From: Rhodoligotrophos defluvii
Lineage (GTDB): Bacteria > Pseudomonadota > Alphaproteobacteria > Rhizobiales > Im1
Reading direction: 5' to 3'
Assembly (NCBI RefSeq): GCF_005281615.1
Contig: NZ_SZZM01000005.1
Location: 186,001-250,000 of the forward strand
Length of the DNA stretch: 64,000 nucleotides
A program made the position numbers and the translations under genes. Positions 54,678-64,000 of the stretch are shown piece after piece. Positions within the stretch are counted from its first letter, which is position 1. Every line of letters starts with the position of its first letter. A model generated the notes under the pieces. It was not told the DNA's origin and ran no database searches. It saw nothing but the letters and a program-made list of their open reading frames with translations.

Positions 54678-55405
54678 TGGGGCAGAAGATCAATCCGACC
54701 GGCTTCCGGCTGGGCGTCAACCGCACCTGGGATTCCCGCTGGTATGCGGGCCGCGCGGAATACGCCAAGCTGCTGCACGAGGATCTCAGGATCAAGAGAT
54801 ACCTACGTGACGCCCTGAAGCAGGCCGGCGTGTCGCGCATCGTCATCGAGCGCCCGCACAAGAAGTGCCGGGTCACGATCTACACCGCCCGTCCGGGCGT
54901 GGTGATCGGCAAGAAGGGCGCCGATATCGAGAAGCTGCGCCGCAAGATCGGCGAGTACACCTCATCCGACGTTCACCTGAACATCGTCGAGGTGCGCAAG
55001 CCCGAAATGGACGCCCAGCTGGTGGCAGAGAACATCGCCCAGCAGCTCGAGCGCCGCGTCGCCTTCCGCCGCGCCATGAAGCGGGCGGTGCAGTCGGCCA
55101 TGCGGCTTGGCGCCCAAGGGATCAGGATCACCTGCGGCGGCCGGCTGGGCGGCGCGGAAATCGCCCGCACCGAGTGGTATCGCGAAGGGCGTGTGCCGTT
55201 GCACACCCTGCGCGCCGATATCGATTTCGGAACGGCGACCGCGCACACCGCCTATGGCACGATCGGCATCAAGGTGTGGATCTTCAAGGGCGAGATCCTC
55301 GAGCACGACCCGTTCGCTTCCGAGAAGCGCCTGCAGGACTATCAGGAAGGCGGCCCGCGGGGCGAGCGGGGTGACCGGGAGCGCCAGCGGCGCGAGATGG
55401 CCTGA
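54677..55405 (+). CDS. rpsC: 30S ribosomal protein S3
   Basis: This 242-aa protein has the KH domain with [18 protein letters not shown] and the C-terminal segments [20 protein letters not shown] and [21 protein letters not shown]3 forms part of the mRNA entry channel with helicase activity. It starts on the last base of the rplV stop codon. The C-terminal tail is charged ([13 protein letters not shown]). Confidence 0.97.
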   Translation: MGQKINPTGFRLGVNRTWDSRWYAGRAEYAKLLHEDLRIKRYLRDALKQAGVSRIVIERPHKKCRVTIYTARPGVVIGKKGADIEKLRRKIGEYTSSDVHLNIVEVRKPEMDAQLVAENIAQQLERRVAFRRAMKRAVQSAMRLGAQGIRITCGGRLGGAEIARTEWYREGRVPLHTLRADIDFGTATAHTAYGTIGIKVWIFKGEILEHDPFASEKRLQDYQEGGPRGERGDRERQRREMA

Positions 55406-55449
55406 GCTAACGGCTGGACGAGCCCATAGGGACTTAAGGACAAAGGACA

Positions 55450-55863
55450 ATGCTGCAGCCAAAACGCACGAAATTCCGCAAGCAGCACAAGGGGCGGATC
55501 CATGGCAAGGCCAAGGGTGGCACCGAGCTCAATTTCGGCGCCTTCGGCCTGAAGGCGCTGGAACCGGAGCGGGTCACCGCGCGCCAGATCGAGGCGGCGC
55601 GCCGCGCGATTACCCGCCACATGAAGCGTAGCGGGCGCGTGTGGATCCGCATCTTCCCGGACGTGCCCGTGTCGAAGAAGCCCACCGAGGTCCGCATGGG
55701 CAAGGGCAAGGGCGCGCCCGAGTACTGGGCGGCCAAGGTGAAGCCCGGCCGCATCATGTTCGAGATCGACGGCGTCGATCGCGAGATCGCCGAGGAGGCG
55801 CTGCGGCTGGGCGCGGCAAAGCTGCCGATCACCACGCGCATCGTGGCGCGGTTCGGCGAATGA
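55450..55863 (+). CDS. rplP: 50S ribosomal protein L16
   Basis: This 137-aa protein begins [20 protein letters not shown] and contains the L16 segments [20 protein letters not shown] and [20 protein letters not shown]. It binds near the A-site tRNA. AAGGACAAAGGAC lies directly upstream. Length is standard. Confidence 0.97.
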   Translation: MLQPKRTKFRKQHKGRIHGKAKGGTELNFGAFGLKALEPERVTARQIEAARRAITRHMKRSGRVWIRIFPDVPVSKKPTEVRMGKGKGAPEYWAAKVKPGRIMFEIDGVDREIAEEALRLGAAKLPITTRIVARFGE

Positions 55864-55903
55864 TCGGCGGACCGGCTGGAGATTTTTATTGGGATTGACC
55901 GCT

Positions 55904-56104
55904 ATGAAGGCCTCCGAAGTGAAACTCCTGAGCGATGATCAGCTCAAGGACGAGTTGCTGAAGCTGAAGAAGGAGCAGTTCAATCTGCGCTTCCAGAAGG
56001 CGGTCGGCCAGGTTGAGAACACCGCACGTGTCCGCGAGGTCCGGCGGACCGTGGCGCGGATCCTGACGGCGCAGCGCCAGCGCGCCAAGACCGCGGCGAA
56101 GTAA
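55904..56104 (+). CDS. rpmC: 50S ribosomal protein L29
   Basis: This 66-aa protein ([40 protein letters not shown]) is a normal L29, a helical hairpin near the tunnel exit. The ATG at 55904 matches the family start; an in-frame TTG at 55889 would extend it by five residues. The ribosome binding site before it is weak. Confidence 0.95.
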   Translation: MKASEVKLLSDDQLKDELLKLKKEQFNLRFQKAVGQVENTARVREVRRTVARILTAQRQRAKTAAK

Positions 56105-56119
56105 GGACGGGAGATAAAG

Positions 56120-56419
56120 ATGCCGAAGCGCATCCTGCAGGGTGTCGTGGTCAGCGACAAGAACGAGCGCACCATCGTGGTGCAGGTGGAGCGGCGATTC
56201 ACGCACCCGCTGTTCAAGAAGACCGTGCGGCGGTCGAAGAAGTTTCACGCCCACGACGAGCATCGCGCGGCCAAGGTGGGCGACATCGTGCGCATCCAGG
56301 AATGCCGCCCGATCTCGAAGCTGAAGACGTGGACATTGATCGAGAACGTCTCCGAGGGCAGGGCGACTGAGGCCGAGGCCAGAGCCGCTGCGGCCGAGGC
56401 CGCCAAAGCACGGGAATAG
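56120..56419 (+). CDS. rpsQ: 30S ribosomal protein S17
   Basis: This 99-aa protein has the OB-fold of S17 with [20 protein letters not shown] and [19 protein letters not shown]. The last 20 or so residues are an Ala/Glu-rich tail, longer than in E. coli S17 (84 aa) but usual for alphaproteobacteria. GGGAGATAA precedes the start. Confidence 0.97.
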   Translation: MPKRILQGVVVSDKNERTIVVQVERRFTHPLFKKTVRRSKKFHAHDEHRAAKVGDIVRIQECRPISKLKTWTLIENVSEGRATEAEARAAAAEAAKARE

Positions 56420-56469
56420 CGCCGCCGAGCTTGAGCTTCGGACGAGCGAAACAGGATGAAGGTGGTGCC

Positions 56470-56838
56470 ATGATACAGATGCAAACCAATCTGGACGTAG
56501 CCGACAATTCCGGCGCGCGCCGGGTGCAGTGCATCAAGGTGCTGGGCGGGTCGCACCGGAAATATGCCCATGTGGGCGACGTGATCGTCGTGTCCGTGAA
56601 GGAGGCGATCCCGCGCGGCCGCGTGAAGAAGGGCAATGTGATGAAGGCCGTGGTGGTGCGCACCGCCAAGGACATCCACCGTCCGGACGGCTCGGTCATC
56701 CGCTTCGACGGCAATGCGGCCGTGCTGATCAACAACCAGGGCGAGCCGATCGGCACCCGCATTTTCGGCCCGGTGCCACGGGAACTCAGGGCGAAGAACC
56801 ACATGAAGATCATCTCGCTCGCGCCGGAGGTGCTCTGA
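56470..56838 (+). CDS. rplN: 50S ribosomal protein L14
   Basis: This 122-aa protein starts [20 protein letters not shown] and has [20 protein letters not shown] and [20 protein letters not shown], all standard for L14, which contacts the small subunit. An in-frame start at 56431 lies upstream but is not part of the conserved protein. AAGGTGGTGCC precedes the ATG. Its stop overlaps the rplX start by one base. Confidence 0.97.
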   Translation: MIQMQTNLDVADNSGARRVQCIKVLGGSHRKYAHVGDVIVVSVKEAIPRGRVKKGNVMKAVVVRTAKDIHRPDGSVIRFDGNAAVLINNQGEPIGTRIFGPVPRELRAKNHMKIISLAPEVL

Positions 56839-57155
56839 TGGCGGCGAAGATCAAGAAGGGCGACACGGTGGTGGTGCTTGCCGGCAAGGACAAGGGCAAG
56901 CGCGGCGAAGTGCTGAAGGTGCTGCCGTCGGAGAACCGGGCGGTGGTCCAGGGCGTCAACCGCGTGCAGCGCCACCAGAAGCAGACCGGCACCCAGGAGG
57001 GCGGCATCATCTCCAAGGAGCTGCCGATCCACCTGTCGAACCTGGCAATCGCTGACCCGAAGGACGGCAAGCCTTCGCGGGTCGGCTTCAAGATCCTCAA
57101 TGACGGCAGCAAGGTGCGCGTCGCGCGCCGCTCCGGGGAGGTCATCGATGGCTGA
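56838..57155 (+). CDS. rplX: 50S ribosomal protein L24
   Basis: This 105-aa protein has the KOW motif [20 protein letters not shown] and the L24 segment [21 protein letters not shown]24 starts large-subunit assembly. It begins on the last base of the rplN stop and overlaps the start of rplE by eight bases. Confidence 0.97.
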   Translation: MAAKIKKGDTVVVLAGKDKGKRGEVLKVLPSENRAVVQGVNRVQRHQKQTGTQEGGIISKELPIHLSNLAIADPKDGKPSRVGFKILNDGSKVRVARRSGEVIDG

Positions 57156-57726
57156 GACTTACACGCCGCGGCTGCAGCGCCACTACCAGGAGGTGGTGCG
57201 CCCGATGCTGACGGAGAAGTTCAAATATACCAACGTCCACCAGCTGCCGGCACTGGACAAGATCGTGCTCAACATGGGCGTAGGCGAGGCGGTGGGCGAC
57301 ACCAAGCTGGTCAAGTCGGCGGCGGAGGACCTGGGTCGCATCGCCGGCCAGAAGGCGGTAATCACCCGGGCGCGCAAGTCGATCGCCACCTTCAAGGTGC
57401 GCGACGGCATGCCCATCGGCTGCAAGGTGACCCTGCGCCGCGCACGGATGTACGAGTTTTTCGACAGGCTGCTGACCATCGCCCTGCCGCGCGTCCGCGA
57501 CTTCCGTGGATTGCCGACCACGAGCTTCGATGGCAACGGCAATTATGCGCTGGGCATCAAGGAGCACATCATCTTCCCGGAAATCGACTATGACCGGGCG
57601 GAGCGCATCTGGGGCATGGACGTGATCATCTGCACGACGGCCAACTCCGACGAGGAAGCACGGGCGCTGCTCGAAGGCTTTGACTTTCCGTTCCGCCAGG
57701 CGCCGTCGCGGCGCCAGGCCGCGTAA
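57148..57726 (+). CDS. rplE: 50S ribosomal protein L5
   Basis: This 192-aa protein contains [40 protein letters not shown] and [20 protein letters not shown], typical of L5, which binds 5S rRNA and P-site tRNA. The ATG at 57148 lies inside the end of rplX; the longer frame from 57100 is not conserved. The C-terminus ([11 protein letters not shown]) is slightly extended. Confidence 0.97.
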   Translation: MAETYTPRLQRHYQEVVRPMLTEKFKYTNVHQLPALDKIVLNMGVGEAVGDTKLVKSAAEDLGRIAGQKAVITRARKSIATFKVRDGMPIGCKVTLRRARMYEFFDRLLTIALPRVRDFRGLPTTSFDGNGNYALGIKEHIIFPEIDYDRAERIWGMDVIICTTANSDEEARALLEGFDFPFRQAPSRRQAA

Positions 57727-57756
57727 CGGGCCCGCTCAAGGATCTAGAGGACCGAT

Positions 57757-58062
57757 ATGGCCAAGAAGAGCGCTATCGAAACCAACAAGCGGCGCAGGAC
57801 GCTGGCGAAGAAGTTCGCGAACAAGCGCCAGCGGCTCAAAGCGGTCGTGCAGAACAAGGCACTGCCGATCGAGGAGCGCTTCGAGGCGCAGCTCAAGCTC
57901 GCCAACCTGCCGCGCAACTCGGCGCCGAGCCGCGTCCGCAACCGCTGCGAGATGACCGGCCGTCCGCGCGCCTTTTACCGCAAGCTGAAGATCTCGCGGA
58001 TCGCGCTGCGGGATCTGGCCCATAGCGGCGCCATTCCCGGCATGGTCAAGTCGAGCTGGTAG
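57757..58062 (+). CDS. rpsN: 30S ribosomal protein S14
   Basis: This 101-aa protein is the long, zinc-free form of S14: [40 protein letters not shown] and [20 protein letters not shown] with only one Cys, so it does not bind zinc. It assembles into the small-subunit head. Confidence 0.97.
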   Translation: MAKKSAIETNKRRRTLAKKFANKRQRLKAVVQNKALPIEERFEAQLKLANLPRNSAPSRVRNRCEMTGRPRAFYRKLKISRIALRDLAHSGAIPGMVKSSW

Positions 58063-58085
58063 GCGGAATCTGGGAGACACGTGAT

Positions 58086-58484
58086 ATGAGTGTGAATGAT
58101 CCGCTCGGCGATATGCTGACCCGCATCCGCAATGCGCAGCTGCGCGGCAAGTCCAAGGTGACGACGCCCGCGTCCAAGCTGCGCAAGCGCGTGCTCGACG
58201 TGCTGGAGCAGGAAGGCTTCATCCGCGGCTATGCCGAGGTCGAGTTCGACAACGGCAAGAAAGAGATCGAGATCGAGCTCAAGTATTTCGACGGCGAGCC
58301 TGTGATCCACGACATCAAGCGGGTGTCGACCCCGGGCCGGCGCGTCTATGCCTCGGTGGCGTCCATGCCGACGGTCTATAACGGCTTGGGGATCTCGATC
58401 CTGTCGACGTCCCAGGGTGTGATGTCCGACAGCGACGCGCGCGACCGCAATGTGGGTGGCGAAGTTCTCTGCACCGTCTTCTGA
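58086..58484 (+). CDS. rpsH: 30S ribosomal protein S8
   Basis: This 132-aa protein has [20 protein letters not shown] at the N-terminus and the diagnostic [20 protein letters not shown] and [11 protein letters not shown] at the C-terminus. S8 binds 16S rRNA and in E. coli represses the spc operon. A 92-base gap without a gene separates it from rplF. Confidence 0.97.
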   Translation: MSVNDPLGDMLTRIRNAQLRGKSKVTTPASKLRKRVLDVLEQEGFIRGYAEVEFDNGKKEIEIELKYFDGEPVIHDIKRVSTPGRRVYASVASMPTVYNGLGISILSTSQGVMSDSDARDRNVGGEVLCTVF

Positions 58485-58576
58485 GGCGGCTGCGGGAAGT
58501 GGTGCTAACGGATTGATCTGCCGCTGGTTCCGGATGGCCGGATAACGGCGGCGAGAAGAGAAGCAGGAATTTACCC

Positions 58577-59113
58577 ATGTCCAGGACCGGTAAGAAGCCC
58601 GTCTCCGTTCCGAAGGGGGTCTCGGTCTCCATCGACGGCCAGACCGTTTCGGCCAAGGGGCCCAAGGGCGAGCTTTCCATGGTGCTCGTGGAAGAGGTCA
58701 TCGCCAAGCTCGGCGAGGACGGCGCGGTGACCATCACGCCGCGGGATGAGTCCAAGCGGGCCCGTGCCATGTGGGGCATGAGCCGGACCCTGGTCGCCAA
58801 CATGGTGGAAGGCGTCTCGAACGGCTTCAAGAAGACGCTGGAGATCAATGGCGTGGGTTACCGTGCCGCCATGCAGGGCTCGCAGCTTCAGCTGCAGCTC
58901 GGCTTCAGCCATGACGTGAAATATGCCGTGCCGCAGGGCATCAAAATCGAAACGCCGCGCCCGGTCGAGATCGTGATCTCGGGCATCGACAAGCAGCGCG
59001 TCGGCCAGGTCGCAGCGGAAATCCGCGACTTCCGTCCGCCGGAACCCTACAAGGGCAAGGGCATCAAGTATGCCGACGAGGTGATCTTCCGCAAGGAAGG
59101 CAAGAAGAAGTAA
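58577..59113 (+). CDS. rplF: 50S ribosomal protein L6
   Basis: This 178-aa protein has the two L6 repeats and the signature [20 protein letters not shown], and ends with [21 protein letters not shown]6 lies by the GTPase-associated centre. Length and start ([15 protein letters not shown]) are standard; a purine-rich stretch GAGAAGAGAAGCAGGAA precedes it. Confidence 0.97.
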   Translation: MSRTGKKPVSVPKGVSVSIDGQTVSAKGPKGELSMVLVEEVIAKLGEDGAVTITPRDESKRARAMWGMSRTLVANMVEGVSNGFKKTLEINGVGYRAAMQGSQLQLQLGFSHDVKYAVPQGIKIETPRPVEIVISGIDKQRVGQVAAEIRDFRPPEPYKGKGIKYADEVIFRKEGKKK

Positions 59114-59127
59114 CGGGAGCAGCGAGA

Positions 59128-59490
59128 ATGGTTGGCAGACTTACCCAGCAGGAGCGGCGCGCGGCCCGTGTGCGTAGGGCACTCAAGGCCCGTGCTTTTG
59201 GTCGCCCGCGGCTGAGCGTGTTCCGCTCCCACAAGAACATCTACGTTCAGATCATCGATGATGAGAAGGGCGTGACGCTTGCGGCGGCATCCACCCTGGA
59301 CCCCAAGGTCAAGGGTACGCTAAAGACGGGCGGCGATATCGGCGCGGCGGCGGTGGTTGGCAAGCTGATCGCCGAGCGCGCCAAGAGCGCGGGTATCTCC
59401 GACGTGGTCTTCGACCGCGGCGGATATCTCTATCATGGTCGGGTCAAGGCGCTGGCGGATGCCGCGCGCGAAGGCGGCCTGAACTTCTAA
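59128..59490 (+). CDS. rplR: 50S ribosomal protein L18
   Basis: This 120-aa protein (RARKxL-type start [60 protein letters not shown]) is L18, which carries 5S rRNA into the large subunit with L5. GGGAGCAGCGAG is upstream. It is followed after 29 bases by rpsE. Confidence 0.97.
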   Translation: MVGRLTQQERRAARVRRALKARAFGRPRLSVFRSHKNIYVQIIDDEKGVTLAAASTLDPKVKGTLKTGGDIGAAAVVGKLIAERAKSAGISDVVFDRGGYLYHGRVKALADAAREGGLNF

Positions 59491-59519
59491 CACGCATTAC
59501 CGAAAGCAAGGCGAACGCC

Positions 59520-60083
59520 ATGGCCACGAGAGACAGAGAGCGGGAAGACCGCAGGGATCGGGACGAGCGCGACAGCGAGTTCGTCGACAAGCTGGTGCAC
59601 ATCAATCGCGTGGCCAAGGTGGTGAAGGGCGGCCGCCGGTTCGGCTTTGCCGCGCTGGTGGTGGTCGGCGACCAGAAGGGCCGGGTCGGGTTCGGCCACG
59701 GCAAGGCGCGCGAGGTGCCGGAAGCGATCCGCAAGGCGACCGAGACGGCAAAGCGCAGCATGGTCAGGGTGCCTCTGCGCGAGGGGCGGACGCTGCATCA
59801 CGACGTGCTCGGCCATCACGGCGCCGGCCGCGTGGTCCTGCGCGCAGCCCCGCCCGGAACCGGGATCATCGCCGGCGGCCCGATGCGCGCGGTGTTCGAG
59901 ACCCTGGGCGTGCAGGATGTCGTGGCAAAGTCGATCGGGACGTCCAACCCCTACAACATGGTGCGCGCCACCTTCGACGCACTGAAGAACGAGAGAAGCC
60001 CCCGCCAGGTGGCCTCCCGCCGCGGCAAGAAGGTGAGCGACATCGTCGCCCGCCGCCGGGATGCGTCAGCGCTGGTCGAGTAA
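59520..60083 (+). CDS. rpsE: 30S ribosomal protein S5
   Basis: This 187-aa protein has a charged N-terminal extension ([18 protein letters not shown]), the double-stranded RNA-binding fold ([40 protein letters not shown]) and the second domain ([20 protein letters not shown]). S5 helps decoding accuracy. The N-terminal extension is longer than in E. coli, as usual for alphaproteobacteria. Confidence 0.97.
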   Translation: MATRDREREDRRDRDERDSEFVDKLVHINRVAKVVKGGRRFGFAALVVVGDQKGRVGFGHGKAREVPEAIRKATETAKRSMVRVPLREGRTLHHDVLGHHGAGRVVLRAAPPGTGIIAGGPMRAVFETLGVQDVVAKSIGTSNPYNMVRATFDALKNERSPRQVASRRGKKVSDIVARRRDASALVE

Positions 60084-60134
60084 CCGGCTTTACAGGCGGG
60101 CGTGGCGAGCGAGCGTGAAGCAAGGATAGGCGTT

Positions 60135-60335
60135 ATGGCCAAGGCAAAGACAGAGACGAGCGGCACGGTGACGGTGGAGCAGATCGCCAGCGCCAACCGC
60201 CGCACCAAGGACCAGCAGGCCACCCTGCTCGGGCTCGGCTTGAAGCGGATGCGCGCGCGGTCGACCCTCAAGGATACGCCGGAGGTGCGTGGCATGATTC
60301 GCAAGGTCGCCCACCTCATCCGCGTGGTTGAATAG
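60135..60335 (+). CDS. rpmD: 50S ribosomal protein L30
   Basis: This 66-aa protein contains [20 protein letters not shown] and [20 protein letters not shown], as in bacterial L30. The ATG at 60135 matches the family; the frame is open from 60102 but that extension is unlikely. It is followed by rplO. Confidence 0.96.
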   Translation: MAKAKTETSGTVTVEQIASANRRTKDQQATLLGLGLKRMRARSTLKDTPEVRGMIRKVAHLIRVVE

Positions 60336-60386
60336 TCGCCGGCTCGAGGCAGCCGGCCGAAGATCGGGATCCGAGGGATCGAGGAC

Positions 60387-60878
60387 ATGAAACTGAACGA
60401 GCTGAATGACAACCCCGGCGCCCGCCATCGCGCCAAGCGACGCGGCCGTGGCGTCGGCTCCGGCCTCGGCAAGACGTCCGGTCGCGGCGTCAAGGGCCAG
60501 AAGGCGCGCTCGGGCGTGGCCGTGGTCGGCTTCGAAGGCGGCCAGATGCCGATCTACCGCCGGCTGCCGAAGCGCGGCTTCAACAATATCCACGCCAAGA
60601 GCTTCAACGAGATCAATCTCGGACGGCTGCAGCAGGCGATCGATGCCAAGCTGATCGACGCCGGCAGCACGGTGACGGTCGATACGCTGGTTGCGGCGGG
60701 CGTTCTGTCGCGCCGTCTGGACGGCGTGCGGCTGCTCGGCAATGGCGAGCTCAAGAGCAAGATCTCGATCGAGGTGAACCACGCCAGCAAGTCGGCGCGC
60801 GCGGCTGTCGAGAAGGCCGGTGGCAGCCTGGTGATCGTGGGTGGCCCGTCGGCCGAGGCGGGCGAAGCGGCCTCCTGA
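60387..60878 (+). CDS. rplO: 50S ribosomal protein L15
   Basis: This 163-aa protein starts [20 protein letters not shown] and has [20 protein letters not shown] and [20 protein letters not shown], the glycine-rich arm of L15. The C-terminus is an Ala/Gly/Glu tail. A 198-base gap without a gene, containing GC-rich inverted sequence near 60896-60920, separates it from secY. Confidence 0.97.
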   Translation: MKLNELNDNPGARHRAKRRGRGVGSGLGKTSGRGVKGQKARSGVAVVGFEGGQMPIYRRLPKRGFNNIHAKSFNEINLGRLQQAIDAKLIDAGSTVTVDTLVAAGVLSRRLDGVRLLGNGELKSKISIEVNHASKSARAAVEKAGGSLVIVGGPSAEAGEAAS

Positions 60879-61076
60879 ATTCAGGCTTGGCACGCGGCGT
60901 GTTGCCGCATGCGGCCGCACGCGTCGAGCATGGGGCGGAAGGCTTGGTAAACTGTTCCGCCTGGGTAAGCCGGTAGGCTCATGCGGCCGCTGCCGGAGGA
61001 AATCTTCGGCGCCGCCTGGCGGGCGTCGGGTGCCTCGCCCATATGAACGGCAAGGGGTACCCGCTCGAGGGACAAC

Positions 61077-62408
61077 ATGGCATCAGCAGCAGAGCAGCTT
61101 GCCGCGAACATCAATCTCGCGGCCTTTGGCAAGGCGACTGAACTCAAGAAGCGGATCTGGTTCACGCTGGGTGCTCTGATCGTCTACCGGCTCGGGACCT
61201 ACATCCCCGTTCCCGGCATCGATCCGACCGAGCTTGCCCGCCTCGTTCAGCAGAACTCGGCCGGCATTCTGGGTTGGATCAACGGCCTGGCCGGTGGCGC
61301 GCTCGGCCGCATGGCCATCTTCGCCCTGAACATCATGCCCTATATCTCGGCGTCCATCATCGTGCAGCTGATGACGTCGGTATCGCCCCATCTGGAGGCG
61401 CTGAAGAAGGAGGGCGAGCAGGGCCGCAAGACCCTCAATCAATATACCCGGTATGGCACCGTTATCTTGGCTGCGGTTCAGGCCTACGCAATCGCCGTCG
61501 GGCTCGAGACTTCGAGCAATGCGGTGCTCGACCCCGGCTGGTTCTTCCGTGCCTCGACCGTGATCACCCTCGTGGGCGGCACCGTATTCCTGATGTGGCT
61601 CGGCGAGCAGATCACCGCCCGCGGCATCGGCAACGGCATCTCGCTGATCATCTTCGCAGGCATCGTGGCCGAGCTGCCGCGAGCCATTGCCGGCACCCTC
61701 GAGCTCGGGCGGCAAGGCATCCTTTCGACCTACCTGATCATCGGCATCGTCATCATGGCCCTCGCCGTGGTCATGTTCATCGTCTTCATGGAGCGGGCGC
61801 AGCGGCGCATTCTGGTGCAGTATCCCAAGCGCCAGGTCGGCAACCGGGTCTTCCAGGGCGACAGCTCGCACTTGCCGCTGAAGCTCAACACGGCCGGCGT
61901 CATTCCGCCAATCTTCGCGTCCTCGCTCCTGCTCCTGCCGGTGACCATCGCGAATTTCATGTCGGGACAGGGGCCGGGCTGGCTGACCACCCTGACGGCG
62001 CTGCTGGGGCCGGGCCAGCCGCTGTTCCTGCTGATCTATGTGGCGCTGATCGTCTTCTTCTGTTTCTTCTACACGGCCATCGTGTTCAACCCCAAGGACA
62101 CGGCGGATAACCTGAAGAAGCACGGCGGCTTCGTCCCGGGCATCCGCCCGGGGGAGCGCACGGCGGAGTATATCGACTATGTGCTGACCCGTATCACCCT
62201 GGTGGGCGCCATCTATATCGCCGCCGTCTGCCTGCTGCCGGAGATCCTGCGCTCGTATTGGGCGCTGCCGTTCTATTTCGGCGGCACCTCGCTCTTGATC
62301 GTGGTCAGCGTCACCATGGATACCGTCGCGCAAGTGCAGAGCCATCTGCTCGCCCATCAGTATGAAGGGCTGATCAAGAAGGCGAAGCTGAGGGGAGCCC
62401 GTCGATGA
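61077..62408 (+). CDS. secY: Protein translocase subunit SecY
   Basis: This 443-aa protein is the Sec channel, with ten membrane helices. Landmarks are RIWFTLGALIVYRLGTYIPV, the plug-proximal FALNIMPYISASIIVQLMTS, GEQITARGIGNGISLIIFAG and the C-terminal VSVTMDTVAQVQSHLLAHQY. It works with SecD/SecF encoded in the same window. It overlaps adk by ATGA. The start is the ATG at 61077. Confidence 0.98.
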   Translation: MASAAEQLAANINLAAFGKATELKKRIWFTLGALIVYRLGTYIPVPGIDPTELARLVQQNSAGILGWINGLAGGALGRMAIFALNIMPYISASIIVQLMTSVSPHLEALKKEGEQGRKTLNQYTRYGTVILAAVQAYAIAVGLETSSNAVLDPGWFFRASTVITLVGGTVFLMWLGEQITARGIGNGISLIIFAGIVAELPRAIAGTLELGRQGILSTYLIIGIVIMALAVVMFIVFMERAQRRILVQYPKRQVGNRVFQGDSSHLPLKLNTAGVIPPIFASSLLLLPVTIANFMSGQGPGWLTTLTALLGPGQPLFLLIYVALIVFFCFFYTAIVFNPKDTADNLKKHGGFVPGIRPGERTAEYIDYVLTRITLVGAIYIAAVCLLPEILRSYWALPFYFGGTSLLIVVSVTMDTVAQVQSHLLAHQYEGLIKKAKLRGARR

Positions 62409-62989
62409 ACGTCATTCTGCTTGGACCACCCGGGGCCGGTAAGGGGACGCAGGCCAAGCTGTTGGAGCAGCAGCGCGGGCTGAAGCAGCTGTCCACGGGC
62501 GACATGCTGCGTGCCGCCATTGCCGAGGGCACGGCGCTGGGGCGCAAGGTCGAGGCGATCATCGCCCGCGGCGACCTGGTGCCGGACGACGTGGTGGTCG
62601 GCATCATCGCCGAGCGGATCCGCGCCAAGGACTGCGCCAAGGGCTTCATTCTCGACGGATTTCCGCGCAACGTGGCCCAGGCCGAGGCTCTGGACGCGAT
62701 GCTTTCGGAACTCGGCCTGAAGCTCGACGCCGTCATCGAGCTGGGAGTCGACGAGAACATCCTGATCGGGCGCATCGAGAAGCGGGCGAGCGAGACGGCG
62801 GGTGGCCCGCGAGCCGACGACAATGCCGAGGCGCTCAAGAAGAGGCTGGCCGTCTATAACGAGCAGACCGCGCCGGTTGCGGCCTATTACCGGTCGCGCG
62901 GGGTGTTGCGCACCGTGGACGGCATGGCTGACGTGGAGACCGTCAATCGCCAGATCGGGCAGGTGCTCGATCGGGCGCGAGCAGCCTGA
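62405..62989 (+). CDS. adk: Adenylate kinase
   Basis: This 194-aa enzyme interconverts AMP, ADP and ATP. It has the P-loop LLGPPGAGKGTQAK, the AMP-binding LSTGDMLRAAIAEGT and GFILDGFPRNVAQAEALD segments, and the short-LID form IGRIEKRASETAGGPRADDN with no zinc cysteines. It is coupled to secY by a four-base overlap, a frequent arrangement. Confidence 0.97.
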   Translation: MNVILLGPPGAGKGTQAKLLEQQRGLKQLSTGDMLRAAIAEGTALGRKVEAIIARGDLVPDDVVVGIIAERIRAKDCAKGFILDGFPRNVAQAEALDAMLSELGLKLDAVIELGVDENILIGRIEKRASETAGGPRADDNAEALKKRLAVYNEQTAPVAAYYRSRGVLRTVDGMADVETVNRQIGQVLDRARAA

Positions 62990-63035
62990 ACAGGCCCGGA
63001 GTTGCCGGGATTGGCGTGAAGTGCCAAGCCGCGTG

Positions 63036-63064
63036 TTGACGAAACAGCAGAGTCGCCTTACATA
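63036..63064 (+). promoter_or_regulatory. Likely promoter for the rpsM-rpsK (alpha) operon
   Basis: TTGACG (63036-63041) and TACATA (63059-63064) are separated by 17 bases, a near-consensus vegetative promoter. It lies about 145 bases before rpsM in the 220-base gap after adk, so the alpha operon can be transcribed independently. A CCCGGGCAAGAGCCGGGC hairpin sits between promoter and gene. Confidence 0.6.
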
Positions 63065-63209
63065 ACGCGAACTTTGTTGCGCTCAATCGGGCTGGCCTCT
63101 GGCAATTCCCTCCGGATTGCCGAAGGTGCAGCCTTGTGTCGTTAGCGCACCCGATTGCAGGACGTTTTGAAGCCCGGGCAAGAGCCGGGCGATTGTAGGA
63201 GAAGCCGAC

Positions 63210-63578
<369 letters not shown>

Positions 63579-63595
63579 GGACAAGGCTGGATCCC

Positions 63596-63985
63596 ATGGT
63601 CAAGGACGCTACCCGCATTCGCCGCAAGGAACGTAAGAACATCACGTCGGGCGTCGCCCACGTGAACGCGACCTTCAACAACACGATGATCACCATCACC
63701 GATGTCCAGGGGAATGCGATCTCCTGGGCCTCGGCCGGAAAGATGGGCTTCAAGGGCTCGCGCAAGTCGACGCCGTTTGCCGCGCAGATGGCGGCGGAAG
63801 AGGCGGCGCGCCGGGCCATGGAGCATGGCATGCGCACCCTCGAGGTGGAGGTGAAGGGCCCGGGCTCGGGTCGTGAGTCGGCGCTGCGCGCCCTGCAGGC
63901 TGTTGGCCTGCAGATCACCACGATCCGCGACGTGACGCCGATCGCCCATAACGGCTGCCGGCCGCCGAAGCGCCGGCGCGTGTGA
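63596..63985 (+). CDS. rpsK: 30S ribosomal protein S11
   Basis: This 129-aa protein has [40 protein letters not shown] and [20 protein letters not shown], standard for S11 in the platform of the small subunit. It lies 17 bases after rpsM. The gene is complete; rpoA and rplQ would be expected beyond the window. Confidence 0.98.
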   Translation: MVKDATRIRRKERKNITSGVAHVNATFNNTMITITDVQGNAISWASAGKMGFKGSRKSTPFAAQMAAEEAARRAMEHGMRTLEVEVKGPGSGRESALRALQAVGLQITTIRDVTPIAHNGCRPPKRRRV

Positions 63986-64000
63986 TCGTCAGCTCTGCGG

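Noticed and set aside
60879-61076. Small gene or RNA between rplO and secY
   Set aside because: Short GC-rich inverted sequences occur, but no open frame with a ribosome binding site, no T-tract terminator and no recognised RNA motif.

Overview
The window looks like a chromosomal segment of a high-GC alphaproteobacterium, most likely Hyphomicrobiales. The evidence is the gyrA-LysE-coaD-cyclophilin-queA-tgt order, the yajC-secD-secF cluster followed by Mth938-like and squalene/phytoene-synthase-like genes, the sfsA-map pair, the alphaproteobacterial ribosomal protein sequences and the many ATGA/GTGA overlaps. The species cannot be named from the sequence alone.

Layout. 1-354: C-terminal part of a UdgX-type uracil-DNA glycosylase family protein. 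503-9153: a nine-gene molybdenum hydroxylase operon (small, large and medium subunits of a form II CoxL-type enzyme, then CoxD, CoxE, a split XdhC pair and a MoeA-MobA fusion). 9150-13376: radC, map, sfsA, a CinA/MoaB-domain protein, tRNA-Leu(TAA) and an SDR protein lacking the usual YxxxK. 13464-17294: a 1276-aa autotransporter with a very glycine-rich passenger. 17411-23534: a DUF815 ATPase, yajC-secD-secF, two homologues of mitochondrial complex I assembly factors, and lipB. 23636-30842: tRNA-Leu(GAG), gyrA, a LysE exporter, coaD, cyclophilin, queA and tgt; this Tgt lacks most of its zinc ligands. 30870-33229: an acyl-CoA synthetase remnant, a crotonase-like protein and a CaiB/BaiF CoA-transferase.

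33284-48344 is a 15-kb integrated element inserted in the 3' end of tRNA-Thr(TGT) and bounded by a 53-bp direct repeat. It carries a tyrosine integrase, an excisionase-like protein, a RepA-like AAA ATPase followed by a CAC-rich hairpin, several small phage-type proteins, three very large proteins that look like phage DNA-ejection (internal virion) proteins, a TacA/TacT-like toxin-antitoxin pair, and a divergent XRE/acidic-protein pair around a perfect 23-bp palindrome. No terminase, portal, capsid or tail gene is present. It is either a prophage that has lost its head module or an unusual satellite. This is the most interesting part of the window.

48296-63985: tRNA-Thr, rlmB, tRNA-Tyr, tRNA-Gly, then tuf and the S10-spc-alpha ribosomal protein clusters (rpsJ to rpsK, with secY and adk). 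tuf is preceded by tRNA-Tyr/tRNA-Gly, as in tufB-type loci, yet followed by rpsJ, as in tufA-type loci. That suggests a rearrangement between tuf copies.
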